Positions 50,602 to 59,825 of a DNA stretch of 64,000 bases are shown here, in pieces (position 1 is the stretch's first letter; the number at the start of each line of letters is the position of its first letter). Position numbers and translations under genes: made by a program. The notes under the pieces were generated by a model. The model was given only the letters and a program-made list of their open reading frames with translations. It was not told the origin of the DNA and did no database searches. The DNA comes from DASXAQ01 sp036406615 (GTDB lineage: Bacteria > Actinomycetota > UBA4738), in NCBI GenBank assembly GCA_036406615.1, contig DASXAQ010000020.1, positions 1 through 64,000 on the forward strand. The letters run 5' to 3'.

Positions 50602-50803
50602 CGGATCGCGGGAGATCCTCGGCGCGGGGCCCGCCGGGATCCGAACGACCCTGGCCCCGATCAGCTCCCGGACGCGGGCAGACGGGAGCGAGCGGGGATC
50701 AAGGGGGAGCGAGCGCTCGAGGCTCGAACGCCGGCTCGTGGGCCGTCCTCCTCCGGGGAGGCGGGCAGTCTAGCGCGCCCTGCCGACCGTCGGGGGCGGC
50801 TCG

Positions 50804-50809
50804 TATCAT
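50804..50809 (+). promoter_or_regulatory. -10 hexamer TATCAT upstream of the DehI-like gene
   Basis: TATCAT ends 11 nt before ATG 50821, giving a leader of only a few nucleotides. Confidence 0.4.
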
Positions 50810-50820
50810 CGGCGCTGTTC

Positions 50821-51690
50821 ATGAGGGCCGAGACCGACGTTCGCGTCGACGAGGGCGACTCGAGACACTCGGTGGCCGTGCTGGGGGCCGTCCGCGACGA
50901 CATCCGCCAGACGCTTCGCGTCGCCTGGATCGACCCATCGATCGAGGCCGTCGCCGCCGCATCTCCGGTCTTCTTCACCGCCGCGTGGTCGGCGATCCGT
51001 CCCAACGTCGGCCGGAGCTTCCTTCGCCTGTCGCGGGCCCTGCGGTCGCTGGCCGCCGAGTCGGTCCGCGCGTCGATGGACCCGCCCGACCTGCGCAAGT
51101 CGCTGGAGCGGCGCGTGTCGCAGGAAGAGATCCGGCGCCTCGGCGAGGCCGCGCGCGCCGGGCAGGCCTCGGCGGCGAAGGTCCTGATCGTCGTGACCGC
51201 GCTGCTGCGCGCCGCCCGCCGGGAGCCGACGGCGGGGACGGGGCAGGAGGAGCCGTCGCTTCGCCGTGGCATCCCCGACTGGCAGCGGTGGATGTCGATC
51301 GAACAGGAGGCCGAGCGATCGCGGCCGGTGCTTGAGCGTGCGGCGCGCCGGCTCGGCTCGCCCGAGGCCCCGGGCGCGTTGCGACTGTTCGCGCGCTGGC
51401 CCGAAGCGTTGGCGCCGCTGTGGAAAGGCATGGAGCCGAATCTGCAGTCCGACGCGTGGACGGCGTCATCCACGAAGCTTCGCCGGACGGTGCGCGCCGG
51501 GCTGGCGTCGCTGCCGCACCCGATCGACCTGCAGTGGCCCGCGCTGTACGAGCGCGGGCTCACCGATGCCGACCGCCGGCGACTGGCGGAGCTGGTGGCG
51601 AGCCACGAGCGGGCGAGCCCGAGCCACACGCTCGCGGCCGCGTTCGCGTGGCTGTCGTTCGGCGCGCCCGAGGTCGGCCTGGAGAGCTGA
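50821..51690 (+). CDS. DehI-like (group I 2-haloacid dehalogenase fold) protein
   Basis: A 289-residue helix-rich protein of the DehI superfamily: AVRDDIRQTLRVAWIDPSIE, then PVFFTAAWSAIRPNVGRSFL, and a second similar half (PEALAPLWKGMEPN, LPHPIDLQWPALYERGL), reflecting the internal repeat of DehI. DehI hydrolyses both enantiomers of 2-haloacids using an active-site Asp/Asn pair, but many homologues are not dehalogenases, so activity is unproven. ATG 50821. Its TGA overlaps the next ATG. Confidence 0.75.
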   Translation: MRAETDVRVDEGDSRHSVAVLGAVRDDIRQTLRVAWIDPSIEAVAAASPVFFTAAWSAIRPNVGRSFLRLSRALRSLAAESVRASMDPPDLRKSLERRVSQEEIRRLGEAARAGQASAAKVLIVVTALLRAARREPTAGTGQEEPSLRRGIPDWQRWMSIEQEAERSRPVLERAARRLGSPEAPGALRLFARWPEALAPLWKGMEPNLQSDAWTASSTKLRRTVRAGLASLPHPIDLQWPALYERGLTDADRRRLAELVASHERASPSHTLAAAFAWLSFGAPEVGLES

Positions 51691-52091
51691 TGCTCGCCGA
51701 GTTCACGGCGGCCGACGCGCCCGACGACGTCGTGGGCAGCGCCGAGTGGGACGGCCCCGGCGTCCGGATCGACGCCGAGGACGCGTCGGTTCGCATGGCC
51801 ATCGAACGCATCTTCGCCCCCACGTCCGTGCTGGTGGACGACCCGTCGCTGCGCTCGTTCGGGACGGCCGGGCCGCAGCTGCTCATGCCCGGATCGCTTC
51901 GGTGGTTCCTGGCCGCCGCCGAGTCCCGGGCGCCGGGGGAGGGACTGGCGGCGCGGCTCGTTCCCCAGACGGGACGCACGCTCGGCTGGGATCCCGCCGG
52001 CGCGTACCGGACGTTCGGTTCGGCCGTGGAACGCCGCGAGCGGGGCGCGGCGAAGGAGCGGCCCGGCGCGCCCCAGGGCGCTCAGGCGTAG
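51690..52091 (+). CDS. Conserved protein of unknown function, coupled to the DehI-like gene
   Basis: A 133-residue protein (MLAEFTAADAPDDVVGSAEW...). Central segments AIERIFAPTSVLVDDPSLRS and LRWFLAAAESRAPGEGLAAR are recognisable as ordered, whereas the end is Arg/Glu-rich. It starts on the last base of the upstream stop (TGATG) and overlaps the facing lyase gene by 10 nt. I cannot assign a function. Confidence 0.6.
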   Translation: MLAEFTAADAPDDVVGSAEWDGPGVRIDAEDASVRMAIERIFAPTSVLVDDPSLRSFGTAGPQLLMPGSLRWFLAAAESRAPGEGLAARLVPQTGRTLGWDPAGAYRTFGSAVERRERGAAKERPGAPQGAQA

Positions 52092-53467
52092 CGCGCGGGA
52101 TCCAGCACCTCGTCCAGCTCCGCGGCCGGCGCGATGCCCTCGGCCTCCGCGACCGCGCGAACGGTTCGCCCGGACCGGAACGCTTCGACCGCCACCTCCG
52201 CCGCGCGCTCGTAGCCGACCAGCGGGCGAAGCGCCGTCGCGAGCCCGAGCGACGCCCAGGCGAACTCGCGGCACCGTTCGGCGTCGGCTTCGATCCCGCG
52301 GACGCAGCGGTGCTCGAGCGTCTCGGCCGCGCGCTGCAGCAGGTGCTCGCACTCCAGCAGCTCGTCGGCGATCAGCGGCGTCATGACGGTCATGTCCAGC
52401 TGGCCGGCCGACACCGCCAGGGCGACGGCGTGCTCCGCGCCGGATACCCGCATGCACACCATGTTCGCCATCTCGCAGATCGACGGGTTCACCTTGCCGG
52501 GCATGATCGAGGACCCGGGCTGCACCTCGGGCAGGCGGATCTCGGCCAGGCCGGTTCGCGGCCCCATCGCCATCATCCGGAGGTCGTCGCAGACCTGGCC
52601 GACCGCGAGCGCCACGCCCTTCATCGCGGCGGCGAACTCGCCGAGGTCCCCGTGGTTTCGAACGATCTCCACCAGGTCGTCTGCGCCGAAGAGCTCCAGG
52701 CCGGTGACGCCGGGCAGTTCCTCCAGGACGGCGTCGCGATACCCGGGCGGCGCGCCGAAGCCGGTCCCGAGCGCCGTGCCGCCGATCGGCAGCCTGGCGA
52801 CGCGTTCGCGGGCGGTCTGCTCCAGCCGGTCGGTGGCCCGCGCGACCATCGCGGCGTACGCGCGGAACTCGCGACCTACGGTGACCGGCACCGCGTCCTG
52901 CAGGTGCGTCCGCCCCGACGTCACGATGTCCGCGAAGGCGTCGCCCCTGGCCTGCAGCGACCCGGCGAGCGTCCGCAGCGCGCCGATCACCGGCTCTGAC
53001 GCGCGAACGACGGCGATCCGCGTGGCGGTCGGGAACACGTCGTTCGAGGACTGGCCCATGTTCACGTGGTCGTTCGGATGGACGCGGTCGTACGAGCCCA
53101 GGCTTCCGCCGAGCCGCTCGTTGGCGCGATTCGCCAGCACCTCGTTGACGTTCATGTGGGTCGACGTGCCGGCGCCGGCCTGGTACGGGTCGACCAGGAA
53201 CTGGTCGGCCAGCGCTCCGTCCAGGACCTCGTGGCCGGCGCGTTCGATGGCGGCGGCCACGTCCTGCGACAGGGCGCCGATGCGCGCGTTGGCGCGCGCG
53301 GCAGCGACCTTCACCTCCACCAACGCCCGGATGATCTCCGGCCGCGGTCGACGGCCGCTGATGCGGAAGTTCTCGACCGCCCGGACGGTCTCGGCGCCGT
53401 AGTACGCGTCCGACGGCACCTGCACCTCGCCCAGGGCGTCGTGTTCGATCCGATGCTGCGCTCCCAT
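52082..53467 (-). CDS. Aspartase/fumarase superfamily lyase, nearest to aspartate ammonia-lyase
   Basis: A 461-residue tetrameric lyase. The superfamily signature GSSIMPGKVNPSICEMANM supplies the catalytic Ser loop. DQFLVDPYQAGAGTSTHMNV, GRTHLQDAVPVTVGREFRAY, SAGQLDMTVMTPLIADEL and HRCVRGIEADAERC track aspartase (QGGAGTS, LQDAVP, AGQLQLNV, CINGI) more closely than fumarase C. Reaction: aspartate to fumarate plus ammonia, with fumarate hydration as the alternative. ATG 53467 has AGGAGG, and TACGCT (53499-53494) upstream gives a normal leader. Confidence 0.8.
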   Translation of the reverse strand: MGAQHRIEHDALGEVQVPSDAYYGAETVRAVENFRISGRRPRPEIIRALVEVKVAAARANARIGALSQDVAAAIERAGHEVLDGALADQFLVDPYQAGAGTSTHMNVNEVLANRANERLGGSLGSYDRVHPNDHVNMGQSSNDVFPTATRIAVVRASEPVIGALRTLAGSLQARGDAFADIVTSGRTHLQDAVPVTVGREFRAYAAMVARATDRLEQTARERVARLPIGGTALGTGFGAPPGYRDAVLEELPGVTGLELFGADDLVEIVRNHGDLGEFAAAMKGVALAVGQVCDDLRMMAMGPRTGLAEIRLPEVQPGSSIMPGKVNPSICEMANMVCMRVSGAEHAVALAVSAGQLDMTVMTPLIADELLECEHLLQRAAETLEHRCVRGIEADAERCREFAWASLGLATALRPLVGYERAAEVAVEAFRSGRTVRAVAEAEGIAPAAELDEVLDPARYA

Positions 53468-53525
53468 GTCGCTCCTCCTGTTCTCGCAGGTCCAGCGTAC
53501 GGCCGGTGGTGTCGTCGATGCGCAG

Positions 53526-53531
53526 TAGCAT
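53526..53531 (+). promoter_or_regulatory. -10 hexamer TAGCAT of adnA
   Basis: TAGCAT ends 7 nt before ATG 53539. This favours that ATG over three in-frame ATG codons upstream (53506, 53518, 53530), which lie in or before the promoter. Confidence 0.55.
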
Positions 53532-53538
53532 GCGGCCG

Positions 53539-56463
53539 ATGAGCGCCGAACCCTTCCCGTCGTTCTTCGTCCCGGACGAACGGCAGGCCGCGGTGCTGGC
53601 TCACCGGTCCGGTCCGATGGTGGTGACCGGCGCGGCCGGGACGGGCAAGACCGCGATCCTCGTCGAACGCCTTGCCGCCCTCATCGAGGCGGGCGCGGAC
53701 CCGGAGCGAACGGTCCTGATCGTGCGGACGGGCCGGGCGAGCCGGTCGCTGCGTGCCACGCTGCTCGGCCGCCTGGGCCGGTCGCTCGCGGGGTTGCGGG
53801 TCACGACGGTGCACGGCATGGCCAACGACGTGCTCGGGCGGCGGTTCGAGGCGCTGGGATTCGACCGCGCGCCGGACGTGCTGAACGCCGGCGACCAGTT
53901 CGCGCGCGTGAGCGCCATGCTCGCGCAGGACGACGCCTCCCGCTGGCCGGCGTTCGGTCCGATGGTGAAGCTGCGCGGCTTCGCCGATGTCGTCCGGCAG
54001 TTCCTGTTGCGCGCGCAGGAACGGCTGGTGGCGCCGCACGAGGTGGCCGAACGGGCATCGGCGTCGGGCCTGCAGGGGTGGGCGGAGCTCGCCGCCTTCT
54101 ACCAGCGGTACCTGGACGAGCTCGCGCGCCACGCGCTCGTCGACTACGCCGGGTTGGTGGTTCGCGCCGGGGAGGCGTCGGCCGAAGCCGAGCCCATCTT
54201 CGATCACCTGATGGTGGACGACTACCAGGAGGCGACGCCGGCGGCCGAGCGGCTGCTGATCGAGCTGCGCCCCGCGAGCCTGGTGGTGGCCGGCGACCGT
54301 GCGTCCCATGTGTTCTCGTTCCAGGGCACGACCGACGCGCCGCTCGAGCGGTTCGAGCGTCGGTTCAGCGGCGCGCACGCGGTAGAGCTCGAGGTGCCGC
54401 ACCGGTTCGCACGCGGCGGGCCGGTCGCGCGGGCGTGGACCGCCGCGCACACGTCGGAGGAGCAGTCCGCCATCGCGCGAGAGCTTCGGCGCGTGCACGT
54501 GCAGGAGCACGTCGCATGGGAGGACATGGCGGTCGTCGTGCGCCGCCACGGTGACCACCTGGGCGGCCTGCTGCGGGCGCTCGACGACGCCGGCGTGCCG
54601 CGCGCCACGCCCGACCGGACGCTGTCGCTCGTGGCCGAGCCGGCAGCGTTCCCGTACGTGCTGGCGCTTCGCTGGCTGGCGCGGCCCGAGGAACGCAACG
54701 GCCTGGTCGAGGCCCTCCTGACCTCGGACCTGGCCCGCCTGTCGCCGGCGGCCGCGCGTGGGCTGGTGCGTGCGGCGGTCGCCGCCGGCGGCGAGCCCGC
54801 GGACGCGTTGTCGGGCGACGGGGGCCTGTCCGATGCCGAGGCGCGGGCGCTCGACGGACTGCGTGCCGCGCTGGATCACGCCGCCGGGGTGGCCGACCGC
54901 TCGGCGCTGGACGCGTTCGCGACGCTGTGGCGCGAGCTTCCGTCGTCGCGCCGGCTGGTCGAATCGGGCACGACGCAGGCGGGGCGGCGCGACCTGGACG
55001 CGGTGGTCGCGCTGTCGGAGGCCATCGCCCGCGCGGCGGAACGCGGGGAGCTGCCCGCGGCGGCCTTCCTCGACCTGCTGGAGGCCGGCGACCGCGGGCC
55101 GGGCCTCGATCTCGGGTTCGACGACACCGGGCCCGGCGTGCGGGTGCTGACGGCCCACGGCACGGCCGGCGACGAGTTCGACACGGTCGTGATCGCCGAC
55201 GCCGTCGAGGGCAACTTCCCGTCGGTGTCGCGATCCGAGCCGATGTTCGACCTCGCGTTGCTCGAACGGCCGGTGTCGCAGTCCGAACGCAACCGACTTC
55301 GGCTGGAGGATGAACGCCGGCTCTTCACCCTGATCCTGCGGCGAGCGCGTCGCAGCGTGCTGATCACGGCCGGGGACCCCCACGGCGTCGAGACGAACCT
55401 GTCCATCCGCTCGCGGTTCGTGGCCGAACAGGGACTGGCGTGGACGCCGGCGCCGTCCGCGCCGTATCCCGATCCGCTGACCGTCGCCGAGGCGCACGCG
55501 ACGTGGCGCCACGTGCTGGCCGATCCCGCGGCGTCGCCGGCCGATCGCCTGGCCGCGCTCGGCGGCATCCAGGCGCTCGGCGTCGATCCGGCGTCGTGGT
55601 GGTACCAGCGCGACTGGACGGGCGACGACCGCCCGCTGCACGAGGAATTGCGCGTGTCGCACTCACGGCTGGAGAAGCTGGAGAACTGCAACCTCCAGTA
55701 CGTGCTGGGACAGGAGATCGGGCTCGAGGGCCGCGCGGGCTACCACGCGTGGGTGGGCAGCCTGGTGCACGAGCTGATCGACGAATGCGACCGGGGCACG
55801 ATCGAACGCTCGGAGGCCGCGCTGATCGCGGAGGCCGAACGCCGGTGGCGCCGCGAGCCCTTCCCGTCGCTCGCCGTGTCGGAGGCGTTTCGCCGTCTGG
55901 TCACCGAGGTGGCGCTCCCCGCGTGGGTCCGCGAGTACGGGCAGGCGCCGGCGCTGGCGCACGAGCTCCGGTTCGAGTTCGCGTTTGACGGCGCCCTCGT
56001 GGTCGGCGTGATCGACCGCATCGGCGGCGTCAGCCCCGTGGGGACCCAGATCACCGACTACAAGACGGGGAAGTCGCGAAACGCCGCGCCGGCCGGGGAG
56101 AACCTGCAGCTGGGGATCTACTACCTGGCCGTCCAGCGCGACGAGGATCTCAAGGCCTTCCGGCCGGTGCGCTGCGTCGAGCTGGCGTTCCTTCGCGATC
56201 AGGAGCGCGACGGTTCCGTCGCGCGGACCGTGCGCGCGTTCACCGGGGCCCGCGAGGAGGAGTTCGAGTCGGCGATGGCCGCCCGCCTCGCCGGCCTGAT
56301 CGACCGGCTGCGCGAGCTGCAGCGAACGGAGAACTACCGGCCGAACCCCGCCGCGGCGTGCCGCTTCTGCGACTTCAAGACGCTGTGCCCGCTGTGGCCG
56401 GAGGGCCGGCCGCTGTTCCCGGAGCCACGGGCGTCGTTGCCGTTGGTGGAGGTCGCGACGTGA
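53539..56463 (+). CDS. adnA: ATP-dependent helicase-nuclease subunit AdnA (UvrD-like plus RecB nuclease)
   Basis: A 974-residue subunit of a two-motor double-strand-break resection enzyme, the actinobacterial counterpart of RecBCD/AddAB. Helicase: VVTGAAGTGKTAIL (Walker A), HLMVDDYQEATPAAERLL (motif II) and VRVLTAHGTAGDEFDTVVIA (motif V). Nuclease: DYKTGKSRNAA near residue 855, with the Fe-S knot formed by LENCNLQYV (Cys near 717) and ACRFCDFKTLCPLWP at the end. ATG 53539 is set by the -10 box. It overlaps adnB by GTGA. Confidence 0.9.
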   Translation: MSAEPFPSFFVPDERQAAVLAHRSGPMVVTGAAGTGKTAILVERLAALIEAGADPERTVLIVRTGRASRSLRATLLGRLGRSLAGLRVTTVHGMANDVLGRRFEALGFDRAPDVLNAGDQFARVSAMLAQDDASRWPAFGPMVKLRGFADVVRQFLLRAQERLVAPHEVAERASASGLQGWAELAAFYQRYLDELARHALVDYAGLVVRAGEASAEAEPIFDHLMVDDYQEATPAAERLLIELRPASLVVAGDRASHVFSFQGTTDAPLERFERRFSGAHAVELEVPHRFARGGPVARAWTAAHTSEEQSAIARELRRVHVQEHVAWEDMAVVVRRHGDHLGGLLRALDDAGVPRATPDRTLSLVAEPAAFPYVLALRWLARPEERNGLVEALLTSDLARLSPAAARGLVRAAVAAGGEPADALSGDGGLSDAEARALDGLRAALDHAAGVADRSALDAFATLWRELPSSRRLVESGTTQAGRRDLDAVVALSEAIARAAERGELPAAAFLDLLEAGDRGPGLDLGFDDTGPGVRVLTAHGTAGDEFDTVVIADAVEGNFPSVSRSEPMFDLALLERPVSQSERNRLRLEDERRLFTLILRRARRSVLITAGDPHGVETNLSIRSRFVAEQGLAWTPAPSAPYPDPLTVAEAHATWRHVLADPAASPADRLAALGGIQALGVDPASWWYQRDWTGDDRPLHEELRVSHSRLEKLENCNLQYVLGQEIGLEGRAGYHAWVGSLVHELIDECDRGTIERSEAALIAEAERRWRREPFPSLAVSEAFRRLVTEVALPAWVREYGQAPALAHELRFEFAFDGALVVGVIDRIGGVSPVGTQITDYKTGKSRNAAPAGENLQLGIYYLAVQRDEDLKAFRPVRCVELAFLRDQERDGSVARTVRAFTGAREEEFESAMAARLAGLIDRLRELQRTENYRPNPAAACRFCDFKTLCPLWPEGRPLFPEPRASLPLVEVAT

Positions 56464-59400
56464 CGGCCGCCGGCATCCCGCGCGAGGTCGTCGAGGCCAT
56501 GGGCGCCGAGCCCACGCCCGAGCAGTGGCGGGCGATCTCGATGCCGCTGGAGCCCTACGTGATCGTGGCCGGCGCCGGTTCGGGCAAGACCTCGGTGATG
56601 GCGGCCCGCGTCGTCTACCTGGCGCTGGTGGCGCTCGGCCGGATCGACGCGGGGCACCCGGGCGTGCTGCCCGGCAACGTCCTGTGCCTGACGTTCACGA
56701 ACAAGGCGACCGAGCACCTGACGCAGCGGGTCCGCCGCGCCCTGCTGGCGGTGGAGCTCGCGGAAGGCGAGGAGCCGACGGTCCTCAACTACCACTCGTT
56801 CGCGGCGCAGGTGCTCGAGCGCCACGGGCTGCTCGCCGGCATCGAGCCGGGCCAGCGCGTGCTCACCCAGGCGCAGCGCGTGGAGCTGTGCGGGCGCGTG
56901 CTCGATGAGGTGGAGTTCCGCAAGGTCAAGGCCGAATGGCAGCCCTCGCTCGTGACGAAGATCCTGTCGCTGGCCGACCAGGCGGCCAACCACCGCGTCA
57001 CGGCCGACGAGATCCTGGCGTTCAACGCCGAACGCATCCAGGAGCTGCGCCGGCTGAAGGGCACGCGGACGCTGGAGGCCGCCGAGCAGCGGCTGGAGCT
57101 GGCCGGGGCGGTTCGGAGGTTCCAGGAGCTCAAGCGCGAGCTCGGCGTGATCGACTTCGGCGACCAGATCACCCTGGCTCTGGACATCGTGACGCGGTTC
57201 CCGCAGGTCGGCGCCGACTACCGCGTGCGGTACCAGTCGGCCGTGCTGGACGAATACCAGGACACGAACGTCGCACAGGCGGCGCTGCTGCACGCGCTGT
57301 TCGCCGACGGGTTCCCGCTGACCGCGGTCGGCGATCCCGATCAGAACATCTACGCGTGGCGCGGAGCGAGCCTGTTCAACCTGATGGAGTTCCGCCGCCA
57401 GTTCGCCGCGCCGGGCGGCGCCGAGGCGCAGCAGCTGCCGCTGTACACGAACTTCCGGTCGGGCGCGCGGATCCTGGCCGCGGCCGACCGCGTGATCGCG
57501 CCGCTCCCGGCGGCGCAGCGGCCCGACCCCGACAAGCAGCTGCAGCCCTGGCCGTCGAACGGGCTCGGCTCCGTCGAGCTGGCGATGCTCGGCGACGAGT
57601 GGGCCGAGGCCGAGTGGATCGCCGAGCGCATCCTCGGGCTCCGCTCGCGTGTGCCGGCGCTCGCCTGGTCCGACGTCGCGGTCCTGTGCCGCAAGAGCAG
57701 GCTGTTCGCTCCGCTGCAGGAGGCCTTCGCCGAGCGCGGCATCCCGGTCGAGGTGGTCGGGCTCGCGGGCCTTCTGAACCAGCCCGAGGTCGTCGAGGTG
57801 CTGGCGTATGCGCGCGCGGTGGCGGACCCGACCGACGGCGTCAGCCTGGCGCGCATCCTGATGGGTCCCCGCTACCGGGTCGGGTTCAAGGACCTGGCGC
57901 GCGTCGGCGGCTGGGCGAAGCACCGCAACACCGCCCTGCGCGACGAGGACGCGGACGAGGACACGCCGGCGTTCCTGTTCGCCGAGGCCATCGAGCACCT
58001 CGATCAGGTGGAGCGCCTGAGCGAGGAGGGGCGGGCGCGCCTGGAGGAGCTTCGCGACGAGCTGGTCGCGCTTCGCCTGGAGGCGCGAAAGACCGTGGGG
58101 GAGTTCCTTGCCGAGGTCATCCGCCGCACCGGCCTGCTGGCGGAGCTGGACGCGAGCGTCGACCGCGCGTGGGCCGCGGCGGCAAAGCGGAACCTGGCGG
58201 CATTCCTGGACGAGGTCCACGCGTTCTCCCCGGTCGAGGGCGAGCTCACGCTGAAGGCCTTCCTGGACTACGTCGACGTGGTGCGCGCCGGCGAGCGACA
58301 GGAGTGGTCGCCCGTGCAGCCGAGCGGCGACGACTCCGTCAAGGTCATGACGATCCATCAGGCGAAGGGGCTCGAATTCCCCGCGGTGTTCGTCCCCGGG
58401 CTCGCGAACGGGCTGCTCCCCGACGCGAAGGTCCAGCAGAACCCGGCGGAGAAGGGCGACTCGCTCGACTTCGACCTGCGCGGCGACCGGGAGATGCTGC
58501 CGAAGTTCCAGGGCGTGCTGCGGTCGTTCTGGCAGGACCTGCGCGACCAGGCCATGATCGAGGAGCGGCGCACCCTGTACGTGGCGCTCACGCGGGCGAA
58601 GCAGTGGCTGTTCGTGAGCGGCGCGCACTGGTACGGCGACGACACGCAGAAGCCGAAGCCGCAGAGCCGCTTCATGGACGAGCTGTCGACATGGGCGGCC
58701 GAGACGCCAGACGTGGTCGTGGACCCGGGGCCCGACGTTCCCGAGGAGAACCCGCTGGCGGGGTTCCGAAACCGGTTCGTCCGCGATTGGCCGGGTCCGG
58801 CGCGCCGCGACGAACCGGACGATCTGTTTGCGCAGGGCTGGCGCCGGGTGGCGGTCGACGCGGCGCGGTCGCCGGCCACGGTCGGCGCGCTCGCCGCGGC
58901 CCTGCCGGCCGGCGAACGCGCCGCGTTCGAAGCCTCGTCGGCGGATCGCCGCACCGTCGCCATCAACCTGGTGGAGCGCGAGTCGGACGCGGCCGGCGCC
59001 GACGGCGCGCTGGCGGGCTTCGGGCCGGCCGGCCCCACAGGGCCCACCGGTACCGGCGGCCCCGCCGGGGCGCCCGGCGGGGGGCGCGGCGGTCCCTCGA
59101 GCGTGTCGGTCGGCGGGCTCATCGACTACGCGCGATGCCCGAAGCGCTTCTACTGGAGTGCGATCCGACCGCTCCCGCGCTTCAGCGGCCCGAGCGCCAG
59201 GATCGGTACGCGGATCCACGCGTGGATCGAACGTCGCGCCGGCGGGCAGGCGACCCTGTTCGAGCTCGAGGAGCGCCCCGACCTGACCCAGGAGGAGCTG
59301 GCGGGGGAGCCGGGACGGCTCGAACGCCTGCAGCAGGCGTTCCTGGAGAGCCGGTTCGCCGACGCCCCGCCGCTGTACGCGGAGCGGCCGTTCCTGCTCT

Positions 59401-59786
59401 CGCTCGAGGGTTACACGGTCGCCGGACGCATCGACGCGATCTTCGGGACGCCCGAGGGTCCCTGGGAGGTCGTCGACTACAAGACGGGACGAAAGCCCGC
59501 CGCCGACGACCCGCTGGCGGGCCTGCAGCTGGACGTCTACGCGCTCGCCTGCACGGAGGTATGGGGCAAGCGGCCCGAGGATCTCTCGCTCATCTACTTC
59601 TACCTGTCCACGGGCGAAGAGGACGTCCGGCCCGCGGACGATCCCGCCGCCGTCCGGGCTCGCGTGCTGGAGGCGCTGCGAGGCATCGCGCGCGGACGCT
59701 TCGACCCGCAGCCCGGCGACCAGTGTCGCTGGTGCGACTTCCTGTCGTTCTGCGACGCGGGACGCGCCCACGTGGGCGCCGACTGA
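56460..59786 (+). CDS. adnB: ATP-dependent helicase-nuclease subunit AdnB (UvrD/PcrA-like plus RecB nuclease)
   Basis: A 1108-residue partner of AdnA. Helicase motifs: YVIVAGAGSGKTSVMAAR, LTFTNKATEHLTQRV, AVLDEYQDTNVAQ, TAVGDPDQNIYAWRGA, VKVMTIHQAKGLEFPAVFVP and TLYVALTRAKQWLFVSGA. The RecB-like nuclease lies at the C-terminus: DYARCPKRFYW, VVDYKTGRKPAADD, QCRWCDFLSFCDAG (Fe-S Cys and catalytic D/K). A collagen-like Gly-x-y stretch (GPAGPTGPTGTGGPAGAPGG, about residues 857-876) links motor and nuclease. The start GTG 56460 overlaps adnA. Role: end resection for RecA loading. Confidence 0.93.
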   Translation: MTAAGIPREVVEAMGAEPTPEQWRAISMPLEPYVIVAGAGSGKTSVMAARVVYLALVALGRIDAGHPGVLPGNVLCLTFTNKATEHLTQRVRRALLAVELAEGEEPTVLNYHSFAAQVLERHGLLAGIEPGQRVLTQAQRVELCGRVLDEVEFRKVKAEWQPSLVTKILSLADQAANHRVTADEILAFNAERIQELRRLKGTRTLEAAEQRLELAGAVRRFQELKRELGVIDFGDQITLALDIVTRFPQVGADYRVRYQSAVLDEYQDTNVAQAALLHALFADGFPLTAVGDPDQNIYAWRGASLFNLMEFRRQFAAPGGAEAQQLPLYTNFRSGARILAAADRVIAPLPAAQRPDPDKQLQPWPSNGLGSVELAMLGDEWAEAEWIAERILGLRSRVPALAWSDVAVLCRKSRLFAPLQEAFAERGIPVEVVGLAGLLNQPEVVEVLAYARAVADPTDGVSLARILMGPRYRVGFKDLARVGGWAKHRNTALRDEDADEDTPAFLFAEAIEHLDQVERLSEEGRARLEELRDELVALRLEARKTVGEFLAEVIRRTGLLAELDASVDRAWAAAAKRNLAAFLDEVHAFSPVEGELTLKAFLDYVDVVRAGERQEWSPVQPSGDDSVKVMTIHQAKGLEFPAVFVPGLANGLLPDAKVQQNPAEKGDSLDFDLRGDREMLPKFQGVLRSFWQDLRDQAMIEERRTLYVALTRAKQWLFVSGAHWYGDDTQKPKPQSRFMDELSTWAAETPDVVVDPGPDVPEENPLAGFRNRFVRDWPGPARRDEPDDLFAQGWRRVAVDAARSPATVGALAAALPAGERAAFEASSADRRTVAINLVERESDAAGADGALAGFGPAGPTGPTGTGGPAGAPGGGRGGPSSVSVGGLIDYARCPKRFYWSAIRPLPRFSGPSARIGTRIHAWIERRAGGQATLFELEERPDLTQEELAGEPGRLERLQQAFLESRFADAPPLYAERPFLLSLEGYTVAGRIDAIFGTPEGPWEVVDYKTGRKPAADDPLAGLQLDVYALACTEVWGKRPEDLSLIYFYLSTGEEDVRPADDPAAVRARVLEALRGIARGRFDPQPGDQCRWCDFLSFCDAGRAHVGAD

Positions 59787-59825
59787 TCAGCGCCTGCGCA
59801 CGCGTTGGCGCCGACTGTCAGCGCC
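59775..59825. repeat. Imperfect 20-bp direct repeat spanning the adnB and M50 protease stop codons
   Basis: GGCGCCGACTGATCAGCGCC (59775-59794) and GGCGCCGACTGTCAGCGCC (59807-59825) differ by one base deletion. The first copy holds the adnB TGA; the second holds the TCA that is the stop of the facing protease gene. A local duplication at the convergent 3' ends explains both. Confidence 0.6.

Noticed and set aside
56334..59771. An open minus-strand frame of more than 1100 codons opposite adnB.
   Set aside because: It is the antisense shadow of adnB: no family motifs, Arg/Asp/His-rich composition, and adnB has all helicase and nuclease motifs in the other strand.
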